A stretch of 64,000 nt of DNA from a bacterium (lineage in GTDB: Bacteria; Electryoneota; Electryoneia; Electryoneales; Electryoneaceae), in NCBI GenBank assembly GCA_020444425.1, contig JAHLLB010000012.1:46196-110195 (forward strand), given 5' to 3'. Each line of letters opens with the position of its first letter. Position 1 is the stretch's first letter. The position numbers were made by a program, and so were the translations under genes. The notes beneath the pieces are model-generated. The model did not search any database. It had not been told where the DNA came from and saw nothing but the letters and a program-made list of their open reading frames with translations. Below, piece by piece: positions 36,301 to 44,832 of this stretch.

Positions 36301-37831
36301 ATTCCAGTATGAGAACATGTTCGGCGGACTGACAGACGCGACCATCGGCATCGAAAACCTGGCGGAAGATGACGGTCTGCTGATTGCGTTTGACGCGCCA
36401 TACATCAGCAACCACATTGCCATCCTGTTCACCTTCGAGGACTGGCTGTACGACGTGGAATGGGCGGCTGATCCGGCGTTCATGAACCCGCTGTCGACCT
36501 GGACCTTCGACACCGAGTACACTATTGACGAAGTCAACCTGCTGCGTCTGTTCAACGCCGGCGAGCTGGATGAACTCCCGGACGATCTGACCGTGTTCTG
36601 GCGGGTCAACACGATGAATCTGTACAGCCAGACCGCGTGGGCAGACCCGGGCGTGATGGGCCGCAACTTCATGGTCTACATCCAGGAGCCGCCGGACACA
36701 TTCGAGCTGCTCCAGCCGGTTAACGATGCAGTGGTGGAACAGGATACGGTAACCGTCTGGTGGCATTCGACCACCGATCCGGACCCGTTGGACACGCTCA
36801 GCTACGTCGTCGAATGGTCGGCGGTCGAGGACGAATTCCTGCCGGAAAATAGTGCGGTGATCAGCGACACATTCTTCACCATCACCGAGCTGCAGCAGTT
36901 GGTGCAGACTCCGCCCGACGGCGGTGGAGAGGGTGATGCTCAGGCCGATGTGATCGAGCTGCCACGGGGCAAACGTGACAAGGGGCGGGGCAAGGCGGGT
37001 GCGTCTGTTGCTGCGGTGAATCCAGCGGAACAGAGCGGCGATCCGGTTGAGCCGGGCGGGAACGAGATCGACGAACTCCCGGACGATTCCTACCTCTATT
37101 GGCGTGTCCGCGCGCGGGATCAGGCGGGCAACGAAACGTGGCCGGCGCATGGCGAGACGCCGTGGCGATTCTACGTGCAGGTGCCGGAACCGCCGGGCCC
37201 GTTCGCGCTGCTGATGCCGGTGGACGGGGACACGTTGACCGAGCTCGATGTGAACGCGCTGACGTTCTCGTGGGAGGAGTCGGTCGATCCCGACCCGGAC
37301 GAGGAGGTTGTTTACGGGCTGCGGCTGCAGGTGCAAGTGGGAACGAGCATCGACACCACTCTGCTGTATGCCGGCCTGACCGAACCCGCGATCACGTTGA
37401 ATCTCGCGGACACCCTCGGTATCGGCGAATGGGAGCAATGGTGGACGGTCGACTGGCTCGCCGGCGCGGTTTCGGCGGGCGATACGACGCTTTGCGACGA
37501 ACCATTCCGCTTCCTCGTCGCGCCGTACCTGTCGGTATATGAGAGCGAGTTTGACGGCATCCCGGACGAGTTCTCCATCGCACGGATCTACCCGAACCCG
37601 TTCAACCCGGTGACGAATGTGGTGGTTGGCATTCCGCACGTCAGCGACGTGCGTATCGCGGTGTACAACGTGCTCGGCCGGCGGGTAGAATCGATTCGAT
37701 TGGACAACGCAACGCCCGGCTATCTCACGATCTCGCTGGACGGCCACACCCTCGCAAGTGGCATCTATTTCGTGCAGGTGACCGTCCCCGGCCAGCTCAA
37801 CGCCGTGCGAAAGGTTGTGCTGGTGAGATAG
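33341..37831 (+). CDS. 1496-aa secreted surface protein with fibronectin-like repeats and T9SS-like sorting domain
   Basis: The ATG at 33341 follows TGGAGAC. Signal peptide (MRVAAYGLIVFALLQTAQLHAQ). An N-terminal domain (~25-430) of unknown type is followed by fibronectin/Ig-like modules (DGLSVYYAADDFVELTWSQ; FSLVSPLDADTCFTLDTTLTW; FELKYPRDRETLFDVTTTQF; FELLQPVNDAVVEQDTVTVWW; FALLMPVDGDTLTELDVNAL), interrupted at ~835-1020 by a nidogen/PKD-like section (FPYYGGEFDTLVISSNGNAHFG). The last ~80 residues are the sorting domain (YPNPFNPVTNVVVGI ... LASGIYFVQV ... RKVVLVR). It is probably displayed on the cell surface; adhesion or a structural role is inference only. Confidence 0.85.
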   Translation: MFRMRVAAYGLIVFALLQTAQLHAQITETGSFRSFILGDEPAAAYDNWISHTVEGLAVPGGYNHHMPPQFDRQTTGFGSFELISDDDAPAESLFWREIFTHMWNDDLAAAQALFNAQNRPFDAVYFNDTETGHTFRMVREQLNETYVDTGFFAGPDDDVTGSFDKGWGLFVFNPEAAIPWAHAQVVHVNDDFIAPPLTTDLFLDGDLGVFSMNGTGREVRWVDGEDYNNSRSLSDPSRNGNLPVQWFTQFVIDTLRAQGMTDLTIQFHSYDSESHLTEPTIQISVGPLDSYPNRGARDISGQGYDWVNFAPTVVVPADYSMPGQAEVAVQNYFAVWRGFGLTHLESGVEIPRNVQLSGYGDSPQMASAWAGVNRYETFDRWLHVEFDELPNPVAAAEYTELDFFMGTAPPTEENWDALLRYYEASNDALVAYLHDVENTQDTTPPSAADGLSVYYAADDFVELTWSQASLDPNFATYEVYYGTTDEIDTTNTLWNYTNDPDLVGQNVRFTSVNNLEFNQDYGFRVRGLDMSGQAGPLTETVRAITVEGDQAPLPFSLVSPLDADTCFTLDTTLTWQSTADPDLYDVPHYDVWMDTLPDLSTAWQLEDADSLADTTFSVEDLDNRRTLFWSVRATDRNTEGTWANEINSLVTWMPLPPAEFELKYPRDRETLFDVTTTQFRWRSTVSQNDPNWEIGYSLIVGNNSLFTVADTFDTQDTTWTYDVLEMDRTYYWKVLAYDQSDTTRSESVYRFYVWSHPIPNFSLVLPALGARVGSGEVTVTWEEPAATRADVTRTRVRQPQRESRSSAIETQLTHLSQQRKHSGKGNPFDGGQGWAAIDAQGGPDDFGHLWIDNDDPGGPAFDWIEISESGTMSTVSDMDDGTESVELPFTFPYYGGEFDTLVISSNGNAHFGTPDDGWQHYTIPSADGPAGILAPWWLDLRPNVRGTIFYQSFDDYFVVQWDNCQEYSHPLWSYTFQLILYSNGRIKFQYENMFGGLTDATIGIENLAEDDGLLIAFDAPYISNHIAILFTFEDWLYDVEWAADPAFMNPLSTWTFDTEYTIDEVNLLRLFNAGELDELPDDLTVFWRVNTMNLYSQTAWADPGVMGRNFMVYIQEPPDTFELLQPVNDAVVEQDTVTVWWHSTTDPDPLDTLSYVVEWSAVEDEFLPENSAVISDTFFTITELQQLVQTPPDGGGEGDAQADVIELPRGKRDKGRGKAGASVAAVNPAEQSGDPVEPGGNEIDELPDDSYLYWRVRARDQAGNETWPAHGETPWRFYVQVPEPPGPFALLMPVDGDTLTELDVNALTFSWEESVDPDPDEEVVYGLRLQVQVGTSIDTTLLYAGLTEPAITLNLADTLGIGEWEQWWTVDWLAGAVSAGDTTLCDEPFRFLVAPYLSVYESEFDGIPDEFSIARIYPNPFNPVTNVVVGIPHVSDVRIAVYNVLGRRVESIRLDNATPGYLTISLDGHTLASGIYFVQVTVPGQLNAVRKVVLVR

Positions 37832-37907
37832 CGACGGGAATCCGTGCTGATCTCCAGACGCAACTGGCGACGACTGCACCGGAAAAACAACTATTCGCCA
37901 ATAGAGA

Positions 37908-37936
37908 AGCCCGCCGGATTCAGGATCCAGCGGGCT
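37908..37936. terminator. Inverted repeat between converging genes
   Basis: AGCCCGC (37908-37914) pairs with GCGGGCT (37930-37936) between the ends of the 33341 (+) and 38012 (-) genes. There is no clean T-run on either side. Possible bidirectional terminator. Confidence 0.4.
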
Positions 37937-38011
37937 AAGCCGTACCGGTTATTCCAGTCGACCTCAGAATCCGGGTAGTCCTGAGAGCAACATCCGGCAC
38001 GTCGTGCAGCA

Positions 38012-38608
38012 TCACAGTTGTGGCATCATCAGCTGGTGCAGCGTCAGATTGTAGTGGCCGCTAGTTGTGTTATATGGAAGTGAACCGGTTACTTTTAACG
38101 AGAATGTGTGATATCCAGCAGGCATTGGGATTGAAATATATCCATCTCCAACTTCAACAATCTGCCAATCTCCCAAATCTATTTTGTATTCCCATGATAA
38201 AGGAACCGGAGGTACATTTTCATCATATAACCCCGTAACATCTTCTATGAAATGAATCGAAGTAGCGTCATTGGTGTCAACATTTTGGTCAGATAATCTC
38301 CATAAAGTATTGCATGGTGTATCAATCCAACCTTCTAGTATTGCTTCGATTGGCGCATTTGACACTCGATGCCAGTTCACTGCGGTCCAGGAAATGTAAT
38401 ACCACATCGTGTCAGGCGGTATGTCGATTTGTAAGTCGCGGGGCATGTCTTTAAGACCCAGAGTCTTGCTTTCTACACTGTAAGTGCGACCAACAGAAGT
38501 GGGTTGGATTACTCGCGGCTGCGTTTTTATCGGTTGTGGTTCCCGAGCCTGACAGAGCACAGCTATGACAGCAAGGCTCAGAACACATGTTAGGCTTCTA
38601 TTTAACAT
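38012..38608 (-). CDS. Small exported protein of the secretin island
   Basis: 198 aa. Signal peptide (NRSLTCVLSLAVIAVLCQA-R). The mature part is short-stranded and polar (DIPPDTMWYYISWTAVNWHR; WEYKIDLGDWQIVEVGDGYISI; AGYHTFSLKVTGSLPYNT) and may form one beta-sandwich. Family not recognised. It begins 10 bp after the stop of the 38619 gene and so is the last gene of that transcript. A+T content is clearly higher than in the genes at 33-37 kb. Confidence 0.7.
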   Translation of the reverse strand: MLNRSLTCVLSLAVIAVLCQAREPQPIKTQPRVIQPTSVGRTYSVESKTLGLKDMPRDLQIDIPPDTMWYYISWTAVNWHRVSNAPIEAILEGWIDTPCNTLWRLSDQNVDTNDATSIHFIEDVTGLYDENVPPVPLSWEYKIDLGDWQIVEVGDGYISIPMPAGYHTFSLKVTGSLPYNTTSGHYNLTLHQLMMPQL

Positions 38609-38618
38609 GCTACGCTCC

Positions 38619-40247
38619 TCACAGTGTAAACTTCTTTACTTCAAAATAATTTTCCTCGTCTGAATCGTATGATATTGTCAGTAGCATACGATAGTTACCA
38701 GACGTAATATTTGATACATTGACAGCAAATGCTCTAGTGGTATTAGGTAATATCAGTTCATCCTTACCACCAAAGCTGTCGTCTGAACCAAGTGGTTGGT
38801 ATATTTCAGGGTCTATTTCTTCTTCTATTGATATCTTACCTTCTATATAACAGTGTTTTTCGCCAATATTATTAACTTCCATTTTAATTTCGCATCCTTG
38901 CTGCTCATCTGGTAAGGAATGGATGCTAATATTTGACACATCGATCTTTGAAACTCCTGGTATTGACGATTCAAATAATATCATGTAAGTACGAGTGCTT
39001 AAAAAATTATAGACAATTGCAGAATCGCGATCAGCAGGAATAAAAGCAATAGCAGAATAGTAGTTACCTTTTAACGTATCATCAGGGATAGAATAAGATA
39101 ACTTATACGTAGATGCTTGTTTAGGAGATAAAATAACATCATGTAAATCATTCATAATCCATAAATTTGCTGAACGATCGCTGATTTTTTTATTGGTTGC
39201 AAATACAAGATTGCCTAATCTATCTATGCTCCACTCTAAAAGCATAGGTTCCAAAGTAAGTGTATCCGTTGATAAGTTATGAATATTTATAGGCATGATT
39301 AGATTTTGACCCGGTACAAATTTTCTATCAGTAAATGGCTTTGAGAAACTAAATCGTTGTACTGAACTGTTGATAATATTATCAATGTCGTCGTTGCTAT
39401 CATATTGATTTACTTCACCATCAACGATAGAAAACGGCATCCTATCGTTAATAGAGTGGCCATCATTACGGTGAAGGTTTAGTGTCAGAAGATAATTGCC
39501 GTCTCTTAAGGGTCCATTACCGGTAGCTTTAAAATTTCTCGTACGACCTGGTAAAACATACCCACCACCAGCTTGTAGCTGTTCTTGCCCGATACGTACA
39601 CCTGATGCCGACCATACAGAAATATTGCCCTGTAACACCGAATGAGTATTCCCATCGTTGTGTATGGGAATAATAACCTCCCAAGGATTATCGTTGAAAA
39701 CGTTAATATTTTGAACATTCGTATTCTTACCGTAAGGATAAATTAATAGCGTATCAGAAGTGATAATAGATTTAACGTTTCTCCCTCTTGTAGTAATAAA
39801 TACAAAAGTAGCTGCCTGAGAACCTATAACAAATTCACCTTCCGTGTTAACTCCCTGTTTATCTCGTTGTTGACCCAAATCCATTTTAAAGAAACAGTAG
39901 TAGGAACCTTCCGCATCTCGCGGAACATTGATCGTACCAGTTACATACTGTGACTGGAATGGATCTAGAGTAAATTCAGATGGTTCAAGTGTTACCCAAT
40001 CAGTAAAACCACGTTCAAACGATGAATCGGCCGGAAACGGACTACCATCTTCTGTGATATCCAAGTCCTGCATGAACACCCGCACATGAGCAGGTTCACT
40101 TTCACGATTCATCATGTGTGTTTGAAATGTAGTCATGCGACCAGGATGGACATCAAGTTCCTGTTTACCAGGACTCAAGGTCACTTGTGACAGAGAAAGC
40201 TGCACAAGAAGCAGAAATAGCGTAAATGATGTAAAAAGCGTCTTCAT
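38619..40247 (-). CDS. Exported beta-sandwich protein, COG1470/DUF916-like (pilus-chaperone-like)
   Basis: 542 aa. Signal peptide (KTLFTSFTLFLLLVQLSLS-Q). The start of the mature part (VTLSPGKQELDVHPGRMTTFQ; FTDWVTLEPSEFTLDPFQSQYVTGTINVPRDAEGSYY) has the sequence rhythm of PapD-like or DUF916/COG1470 Ig-type modules. A second such unit occurs at ~285-420 (LTLEPMLLEW...YSIPDDTLKGNYYSAIAFIP) and a third, more distant one near the C-terminus. It is very A+T-rich compared with the genome. Position downstream of a secretin and an apparently highly expressed secreted protein suggests a periplasmic chaperone or surface scaffold for them; this role is inference. Confidence 0.72.
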   Translation of the reverse strand: MKTLFTSFTLFLLLVQLSLSQVTLSPGKQELDVHPGRMTTFQTHMMNRESEPAHVRVFMQDLDITEDGSPFPADSSFERGFTDWVTLEPSEFTLDPFQSQYVTGTINVPRDAEGSYYCFFKMDLGQQRDKQGVNTEGEFVIGSQAATFVFITTRGRNVKSIITSDTLLIYPYGKNTNVQNINVFNDNPWEVIIPIHNDGNTHSVLQGNISVWSASGVRIGQEQLQAGGGYVLPGRTRNFKATGNGPLRDGNYLLTLNLHRNDGHSINDRMPFSIVDGEVNQYDSNDDIDNIINSSVQRFSFSKPFTDRKFVPGQNLIMPINIHNLSTDTLTLEPMLLEWSIDRLGNLVFATNKKISDRSANLWIMNDLHDVILSPKQASTYKLSYSIPDDTLKGNYYSAIAFIPADRDSAIVYNFLSTRTYMILFESSIPGVSKIDVSNISIHSLPDEQQGCEIKMEVNNIGEKHCYIEGKISIEEEIDPEIYQPLGSDDSFGGKDELILPNTTRAFAVNVSNITSGNYRMLLTISYDSDEENYFEVKKFTL

Positions 40248-40261
40248 GACAATCTCCGCAC

Positions 40262-40305
40262 AAAATAAAATAACCTCTGATCCGGCCGGGTCCGGACCAG
40301 AGGTT
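40262..40305 (-). terminator. Intrinsic terminator between the small secreted protein and the chaperone-like gene
   Basis: Read on the minus strand: AACCTCTGGTCCGG, loop ACCCGG, CCGGATCAGAGGTT (14 bp, one G-U), then ATTTTATTTTG. It lies directly after the 40319 stop and before the 40247 start, so readthrough is needed to express the downstream genes unless they have their own promoter. Confidence 0.85.
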
Positions 40306-40318
40306 TAGACAATGTTTG

Positions 40319-41113
40319 CTAGACAGCTTCAGGAATCGGGCAGCCAAGGATCACGAGCCGCCAGTGGCCAGCGTGTGCGTGATACGGCACGCAGAAGCGA
40401 CCAAAGAACGTGTACGCCTGGTCGCAGGGTTCAACGCTGACATTCAGAGCATCCACATCGCCAGAATTGTAGTTGGTAAGCTGAGTCCATCCCGCAGGTG
40501 GTGTCCAGTTAGGAGGATCCGCGGGTGTAGGACGGGTAAGGTAACCCGGTCCCGGACCCGACGTATACCACCACTCAATATAGATTGGGGTTGTGGTAGC
40601 TCCTGCGATTGAGCCAGCATGCAATCCTGCAGCACCAACGTATTCGATCTTGTTGACAGTGCCGTTTCCACCGTAACCAACACCCGGCTGGAAGCCGAGC
40701 AGGGCGGTCACGTTACCATGGCTCTGCATGTCGATGAAGAACCAGAAACAATCGTCGGTACCATCGGGAATGCAATGGAAATCGTATTGCAGGGACTGGT
40801 AGGTCATCGTCGCAAAGGCTTCCACCCACAGATCCAGATACACGGGTTCGTAGCCTTCAGTTTCTGTTGTTGCGTCTTCCGCAAGGAATTTCCAACCTCC
40901 TTCACGTGATGTCAGGAGGAATGGACCGCAGATGGCTTCACCGCCAGTCTCCGTCATGAAATCTTCGTAGGCGGTATATCCCGGATCGTTCGTATTCCAG
41001 GAACCATCTAAGTTGTCACCACCCCACTGGCCCCAGGGTGTCTGCGCCACTGAGATGCCACTGGCAAAGCCGGCGATCATCAGCGCGATCATGAGTACAA
41101 AGATCTTCTTCAT
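40319..41113 (-). CDS. Small secreted protein, possible surface-structure subunit
   Basis: 264 aa. Signal peptide (KKIFVLMIALMIAGFASGISVAQ-T). Mature protein is rich in Trp, Gly, Tyr and Thr (PWGQWGGDNLDGSW; YIEWWYTSGPGPGYL) with five Cys (AICGPFLL, DFHCIPDGTDDCFW, VEPCDQAYTFFGRFCVPYHAH) and one near the C-terminus (LGCPIPEAV). The ribosome-binding site GGAGGAGA sits five bases before the ATG and is the best in the region; with the terminator directly behind the gene this suggests high, separate expression. No family recognised. Between the secretin and the chaperone-like gene it is the likely main cargo or structural subunit of this island. Confidence 0.72.
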   Translation of the reverse strand: MKKIFVLMIALMIAGFASGISVAQTPWGQWGGDNLDGSWNTNDPGYTAYEDFMTETGGEAICGPFLLTSREGGWKFLAEDATTETEGYEPVYLDLWVEAFATMTYQSLQYDFHCIPDGTDDCFWFFIDMQSHGNVTALLGFQPGVGYGGNGTVNKIEYVGAAGLHAGSIAGATTTPIYIEWWYTSGPGPGYLTRPTPADPPNWTPPAGWTQLTNYNSGDVDALNVSVEPCDQAYTFFGRFCVPYHAHAGHWRLVILGCPIPEAV

Positions 41114-41192
41114 GGTACATCTCCTCCGCTACGCACCGTATATTGGTGCAGTTGAGCCGCGTCGCGAGAAATCGCGTGCGTCGGCTTCGCGC

Positions 41193-41232
41193 GGCCGTCC
41201 GGGAGCTTCCCCAAGCGTTTGACCGGACGGCC
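41193..41232. repeat. Perfect 10-bp inverted repeat between secretin and secreted-protein genes
   Basis: GGCCGTCCGG (41193-41202) and CCGGACGGCC (41223-41232) with a 20-base spacer. It is 85-120 bp downstream of the secretin stop (minus strand) and could end that transcript, or be an operator for the 40319 gene. A T-rich stretch (TTTATATT) follows only on the plus strand. Confidence 0.45.
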
Positions 41233-41316
41233 TTTATATTGCCCTCCCTGGGCATAACTTCAGCGTGGTTGGGCTGGTCTACCCGGGACCAGCGAGGTTC
41301 CACGTCTGAAAAGATG

Positions 41317-42912
41317 TCACTCCAGAATTCTCGGGGTGACAAAAATCACGATCTCCGAATCTCTGCTGATTTCTTGGCTGTAACGAAAAAAATAGCCTAG
41401 AAATGGTATGTCCCCCAGCAGCGGGATCTTTCGTTGTTGTTTCTCTTCGTATTCAAGGTTTAACCCACCGACGGTAAACGTTTCACCGTTCTGGACATGG
41501 ACGGTTGTGGAAGCCGCTCTTGTATTGATTTTCGGCAACCCATCGGTTCCAGAACCGACGACATCACCGACCTGAGGCCGGACTTCCATCGTGATTACAT
41601 TTTCAAATGAAACGTACGGAGTAATTTCAAGAATGATTCCAGACGTTACGGATTGCAGTGTATTTTGAGCGTAGTATTGGTTGGAACTTGTCTGAATGAT
41701 GAAGTATTCGTCACGGATCAGGCGGATACTGGCGGGCCTTCCGTTCATCGTGGTCAGGCGGGGGTTGGCACGTATTTGTGCATTGCCAGATGTCAGTAGA
41801 GCGTCCAGTTCGACGCTGATGTCGACGGTTTCGCCTGCGATATCAGTGCCAAGTTCGACCACATCCAGCGATGATGATGGCGTCCCGATTTCCGGCGATG
41901 AGGTCGAGAAACTTCGGGCGTGTTCCGGATCCTGATTCTGCAGGTTCCAGTCCACTCCCATCTCAAAAGACCCTTCCTTTGTGATTTCTGCCACAATTAC
42001 TTCGATAGCGATTTGCACCGGCGGCTCGTCCATGGCAACCAGATCCTCTTTGATGCGTTCGGCCAGCGACTGAGGTGCGGTGATGTAAATCGTGTTCCCT
42101 GATGTAGAGCTCGTGGTGTATTGGGCAAATACTGGACTCAATGATTTGACGGCTTCCATTGCCTTTATGTTTGACAGAGGCACGATCTCAGTCACGGCGA
42201 TCATCGGAAACGCTGAATCTTCGGGATCTGTCGATCCGACGATATACCGGTCGTCAGTTTTGCGGAAGGCGTATCCGAGCGGCAGCAGGATGGTTTCCAG
42301 CACTTTTTCCAGCGGCTGATCCGCCGCGTCGTATGTGACAATGCCCTGCACGGACAATCCCCATAAAATGGGCACGCCGGAAAGCAGGGACAGATCACTG
42401 AGCGCCATCGACAGGTCGCTTTCAAAAAAGGACGTGGTTATGGCCGGTCCGTCATACTCTTTGCTGGCATCGCCTGCCACCGATCCATTCTCAACTGACT
42501 GCTCTTGATTGAGTTGGCGGTGGTTGCGCCCCATGAACAGCGCTTCCCTTTGCAACTTGCCGAGCATGACGCTGTCGCGTTCGCTGTCGGCCCATCGATA
42601 CGCGTCCTCGATGTTGTCGATGGCTTCATCGTTGCAATGGGTTTGCAGGTTGACATCAATCAGGAGCAGCAGGAAGGGCAGTCGGTCGGGTGTGAGGGGA
42701 AGAAATTGGAGTTCGTTGTTGAGGTAGGCTTCCGCCTCCTGAAACCGATCCTGCTGAATCAATCGCCTGGCAAATTCATAGGCTTGTGCGGACTCGTGTT
42801 CCACGGGTCGCTCGGCATATACGATGCAGGCCAGCAAGGGCATAAGCAAGAACAAATAGAGATAACAGAACCGACTTCGCCCCGGAAATTCTGAAGCCGT
42901 GATAAAACTCAT
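41317..42912 (-). CDS. Secretin (type II/III/IV-pilus-like outer-membrane channel)
   Basis: 531 aa from the ATG at 42912, preceded by GAGGGG. The signal sequence ends in PLLACIVYA, either normal cleavage or a lipobox (LLAC). Residues ~40-130 are TPR-like (RFQEAEAYLNNEL; NDEAIDNIEDAYRWA). Then an STN domain (~160-228, LSDLSLLSGVPILWG), an N/NolW domain (~243-308, IVPLSNIKAMEAVKSL) and the secretin barrel (~310-531) with QIAIEVIVAEIT, VTSGIILEITPYV, NGETFTVGGL and the signature LLGDIPFLGYFF (498-509). It forms a multimeric pore. No ATPase, pseudopilin or other secretion genes are nearby, unusual for type II or IV systems. Confidence 0.9.
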   Translation of the reverse strand: MSFITASEFPGRSRFCYLYLFLLMPLLACIVYAERPVEHESAQAYEFARRLIQQDRFQEAEAYLNNELQFLPLTPDRLPFLLLLIDVNLQTHCNDEAIDNIEDAYRWADSERDSVMLGKLQREALFMGRNHRQLNQEQSVENGSVAGDASKEYDGPAITTSFFESDLSMALSDLSLLSGVPILWGLSVQGIVTYDAADQPLEKVLETILLPLGYAFRKTDDRYIVGSTDPEDSAFPMIAVTEIVPLSNIKAMEAVKSLSPVFAQYTTSSTSGNTIYITAPQSLAERIKEDLVAMDEPPVQIAIEVIVAEITKEGSFEMGVDWNLQNQDPEHARSFSTSSPEIGTPSSSLDVVELGTDIAGETVDISVELDALLTSGNAQIRANPRLTTMNGRPASIRLIRDEYFIIQTSSNQYYAQNTLQSVTSGIILEITPYVSFENVITMEVRPQVGDVVGSGTDGLPKINTRAASTTVHVQNGETFTVGGLNLEYEEKQQRKIPLLGDIPFLGYFFRYSQEISRDSEIVIFVTPRILE

Positions 42913-43633
42913 TTACCCCTCATAAACAAGTCTGTGTATACGTGAATCAGCAGCACCAAAGCACGTAGAATCATGGTGCCCCGGTCGCATGCCAACTATG
43001 AAATCAAGCTGTAATAGAAATCTATTTTGATGACAAGTTACCTTGTTAATCGATGATTGTGTAAATTATTACGAATTAAGAGCTACACGTGGCTACAATC
43101 ACGTCTAAACAGGTCTCGTCAGGTACTGGAATAAGCAGGCTCCCCCCCTATGGGTCTAAAGTATACTCACACAATTTTGGAATTGCGAGCTTATATCAAG
43201 TCTTCATGTTTCGATCCTGCTCCGAGAGGCCTATTGATAGTTATAAATAATGTTCAAGTAACAAATGAAACACTGGTAGATAAACTGTTGATAACATTAA
43301 AACTCTGCAAACCTGATTTATAATAACTAAGAAGTTGATTTGTAATAAATCCTTACGGGCACGTTCAATTTTGCCTCACGATACTGGGAAAGTCCTCAAC
43401 GTCTCCCTAGAGTATCGAAAGGTTAAATAATAATCGTCCCTAGTTACGATTGGTTTGTTTGGCGGGCATAACAAAGGTTTAAGCAGGAAGGCATCCAAAA
43501 TACCATATTTAATAATGATACGAAGGTCGATGGGCGGTTTCTATCGGTTGGGCAAAAGTTAGGAAGACTATTATAAAGCAAACTTCTAACTTTCCACAGA
43601 AGATGTTGAATTCAATACTTTGTTGTTACTCCA
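42913..43633. other. 721-bp A+T-rich intergenic region
   Basis: No convincing coding frame on either strand. Composition is far more A+T-rich than the chromosome around it. It contains an isolated GGCTCCCCCCTATGGG patch near 43139 and many TTAATAAT-type stretches that could hold promoters for the leftward secretin gene. It separates the secretin island from the RND/LolA operon. Confidence 0.6.
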
Positions 43634-44812
43634 TTAGAAATAGATACTTAATCGTGCGAATCCGGACAACAAGCCACCCGGAAATGCGCCATCTTCTTCA
43701 CCCAGCGTATAGCCTGCAAACAGTGTCGCGTCAGCGTTCTGCGCAATGGAGATGGTAAGTCGTGGGTTGATCATGTACGTCTCGTCCGGCGAGAGAAACG
43801 CGTATAGCGAGGCGGTGGTCAGCATGGTGACGTCGTAGCGCGTGCCCAGCATCAGCCACCCCGGCCCGACCGGTTCGCCATACAGCAGGTTCGCCATCCA
43901 GTCGCTGATCGGGTAGGGGGTTTGCTCCTCCGCGCGGCCGTTGTAGAACGCTTCGGCCAGCACGTACAGCCCGTTCTCGAGGGTGTAGTCAAAGCCTCCG
44001 ACGACACGAGCGAAATCATCCTCGTCTTCCATCCAATTGTAGTTGCCTTCCATCCAGACACCGAGACCGAGCAGTGAACCGGTAAATTCGAGGCCGAGCG
44101 CTTCCCGACGTTGCGTTCGCGGCAGGAGGAAAGTTGGATCGAGTGAGGTTGAGTCAGTGATCGAATGGGCGGTGACGGCGACATCGTAGCCGATGGCGGA
44201 GATGTAGGTTGCCAGGCGCAGGGCGTAGCCGGACGCGTCGAGCGTCTGCCCGGGCGCCATGATCGCGGCGATCTGCCCGCCGATGCCCCAACGGTAGTCC
44301 AGCCGGATCGCACCGACGCCTTCCTTTTCGTAAGTCGGATCAATCAGCGATTTCTTGTGGAACAGATCGGTGGGGTTGATGCTGTAGCCCGGCCCCCAGG
44401 ACAGTTGCTGCTTCCCGGCGCGCAGGGTGAAGCCGTGCGTGTTCCACGTCAGGAACGCGTTATCGAGATAGATTCGGCTGCGGTCGAGGTTGACCACCGG
44501 TTCCAGTCCGAACTGGCGCATCACGCGGACGATGTCCGGCGGGAGGTACGGTTCGGCGTTGATCGCGAGGTCGCTGTGATAGTAGAGGAAGTTGACATTT
44601 CCCCGGAAACCCAGCTCACCCTCCTCGCCGCCGGACTGCACATCGAGCCGCAGCTTGGACGCGCTGACCAGGGTTTCATCGCTTTCTTCCGGCTGATCGA
44701 TCTGGGTCGTGTTTTCATAATAGCCGGAGAAGTCCGGTTGCGCGTGGGTCACGCCTGCCAATGCAACCAGCGCCGCCAGGACCAGTGTCCACCGAAATCG
44801 TTGTGAAGTCAT
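43634..44812 (-). CDS. Outer-membrane beta-barrel protein (DUF1302-like)
   Basis: 392 aa. Signal peptide (RWTLVLAALVALAGVTHA-Q). FSGYYENTTQ at the mature start and LTWNTHGFTLRAGKQQLSWGPGYSINPTDLF (a split motif of RxGxQxxxWG-x-NPxDL type) are seen in DUF1302-like outer-membrane proteins. Regular amphipathic strands continue to a terminal LSIYF aromatic end. Such barrels commonly accompany an MMPL/RND pump and a LolA-like lipoprotein carrier, as here. It is the last gene of the tetR operon, although a 210-bp gap filled with palindromes separates it from the LolA-like gene. Likely role: outer-membrane acceptor or porin for a lipid or hydrophobic substrate. Confidence 0.8.
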   Translation of the reverse strand: MTSQRFRWTLVLAALVALAGVTHAQPDFSGYYENTTQIDQPEESDETLVSASKLRLDVQSGGEEGELGFRGNVNFLYYHSDLAINAEPYLPPDIVRVMRQFGLEPVVNLDRSRIYLDNAFLTWNTHGFTLRAGKQQLSWGPGYSINPTDLFHKKSLIDPTYEKEGVGAIRLDYRWGIGGQIAAIMAPGQTLDASGYALRLATYISAIGYDVAVTAHSITDSTSLDPTFLLPRTQRREALGLEFTGSLLGLGVWMEGNYNWMEDEDDFARVVGGFDYTLENGLYVLAEAFYNGRAEEQTPYPISDWMANLLYGEPVGPGWLMLGTRYDVTMLTTASLYAFLSPDETYMINPRLTISIAQNADATLFAGYTLGEEDGAFPGGLLSGFARLSIYF

Positions 44813-44832
44813 CGTATCAGTCCTTCATGCCA

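Noticed and set aside
35957..37879. 640-codon open frame on the minus strand
   Set aside because: Antisense to the 1496-aa surface protein; no recognisable features.
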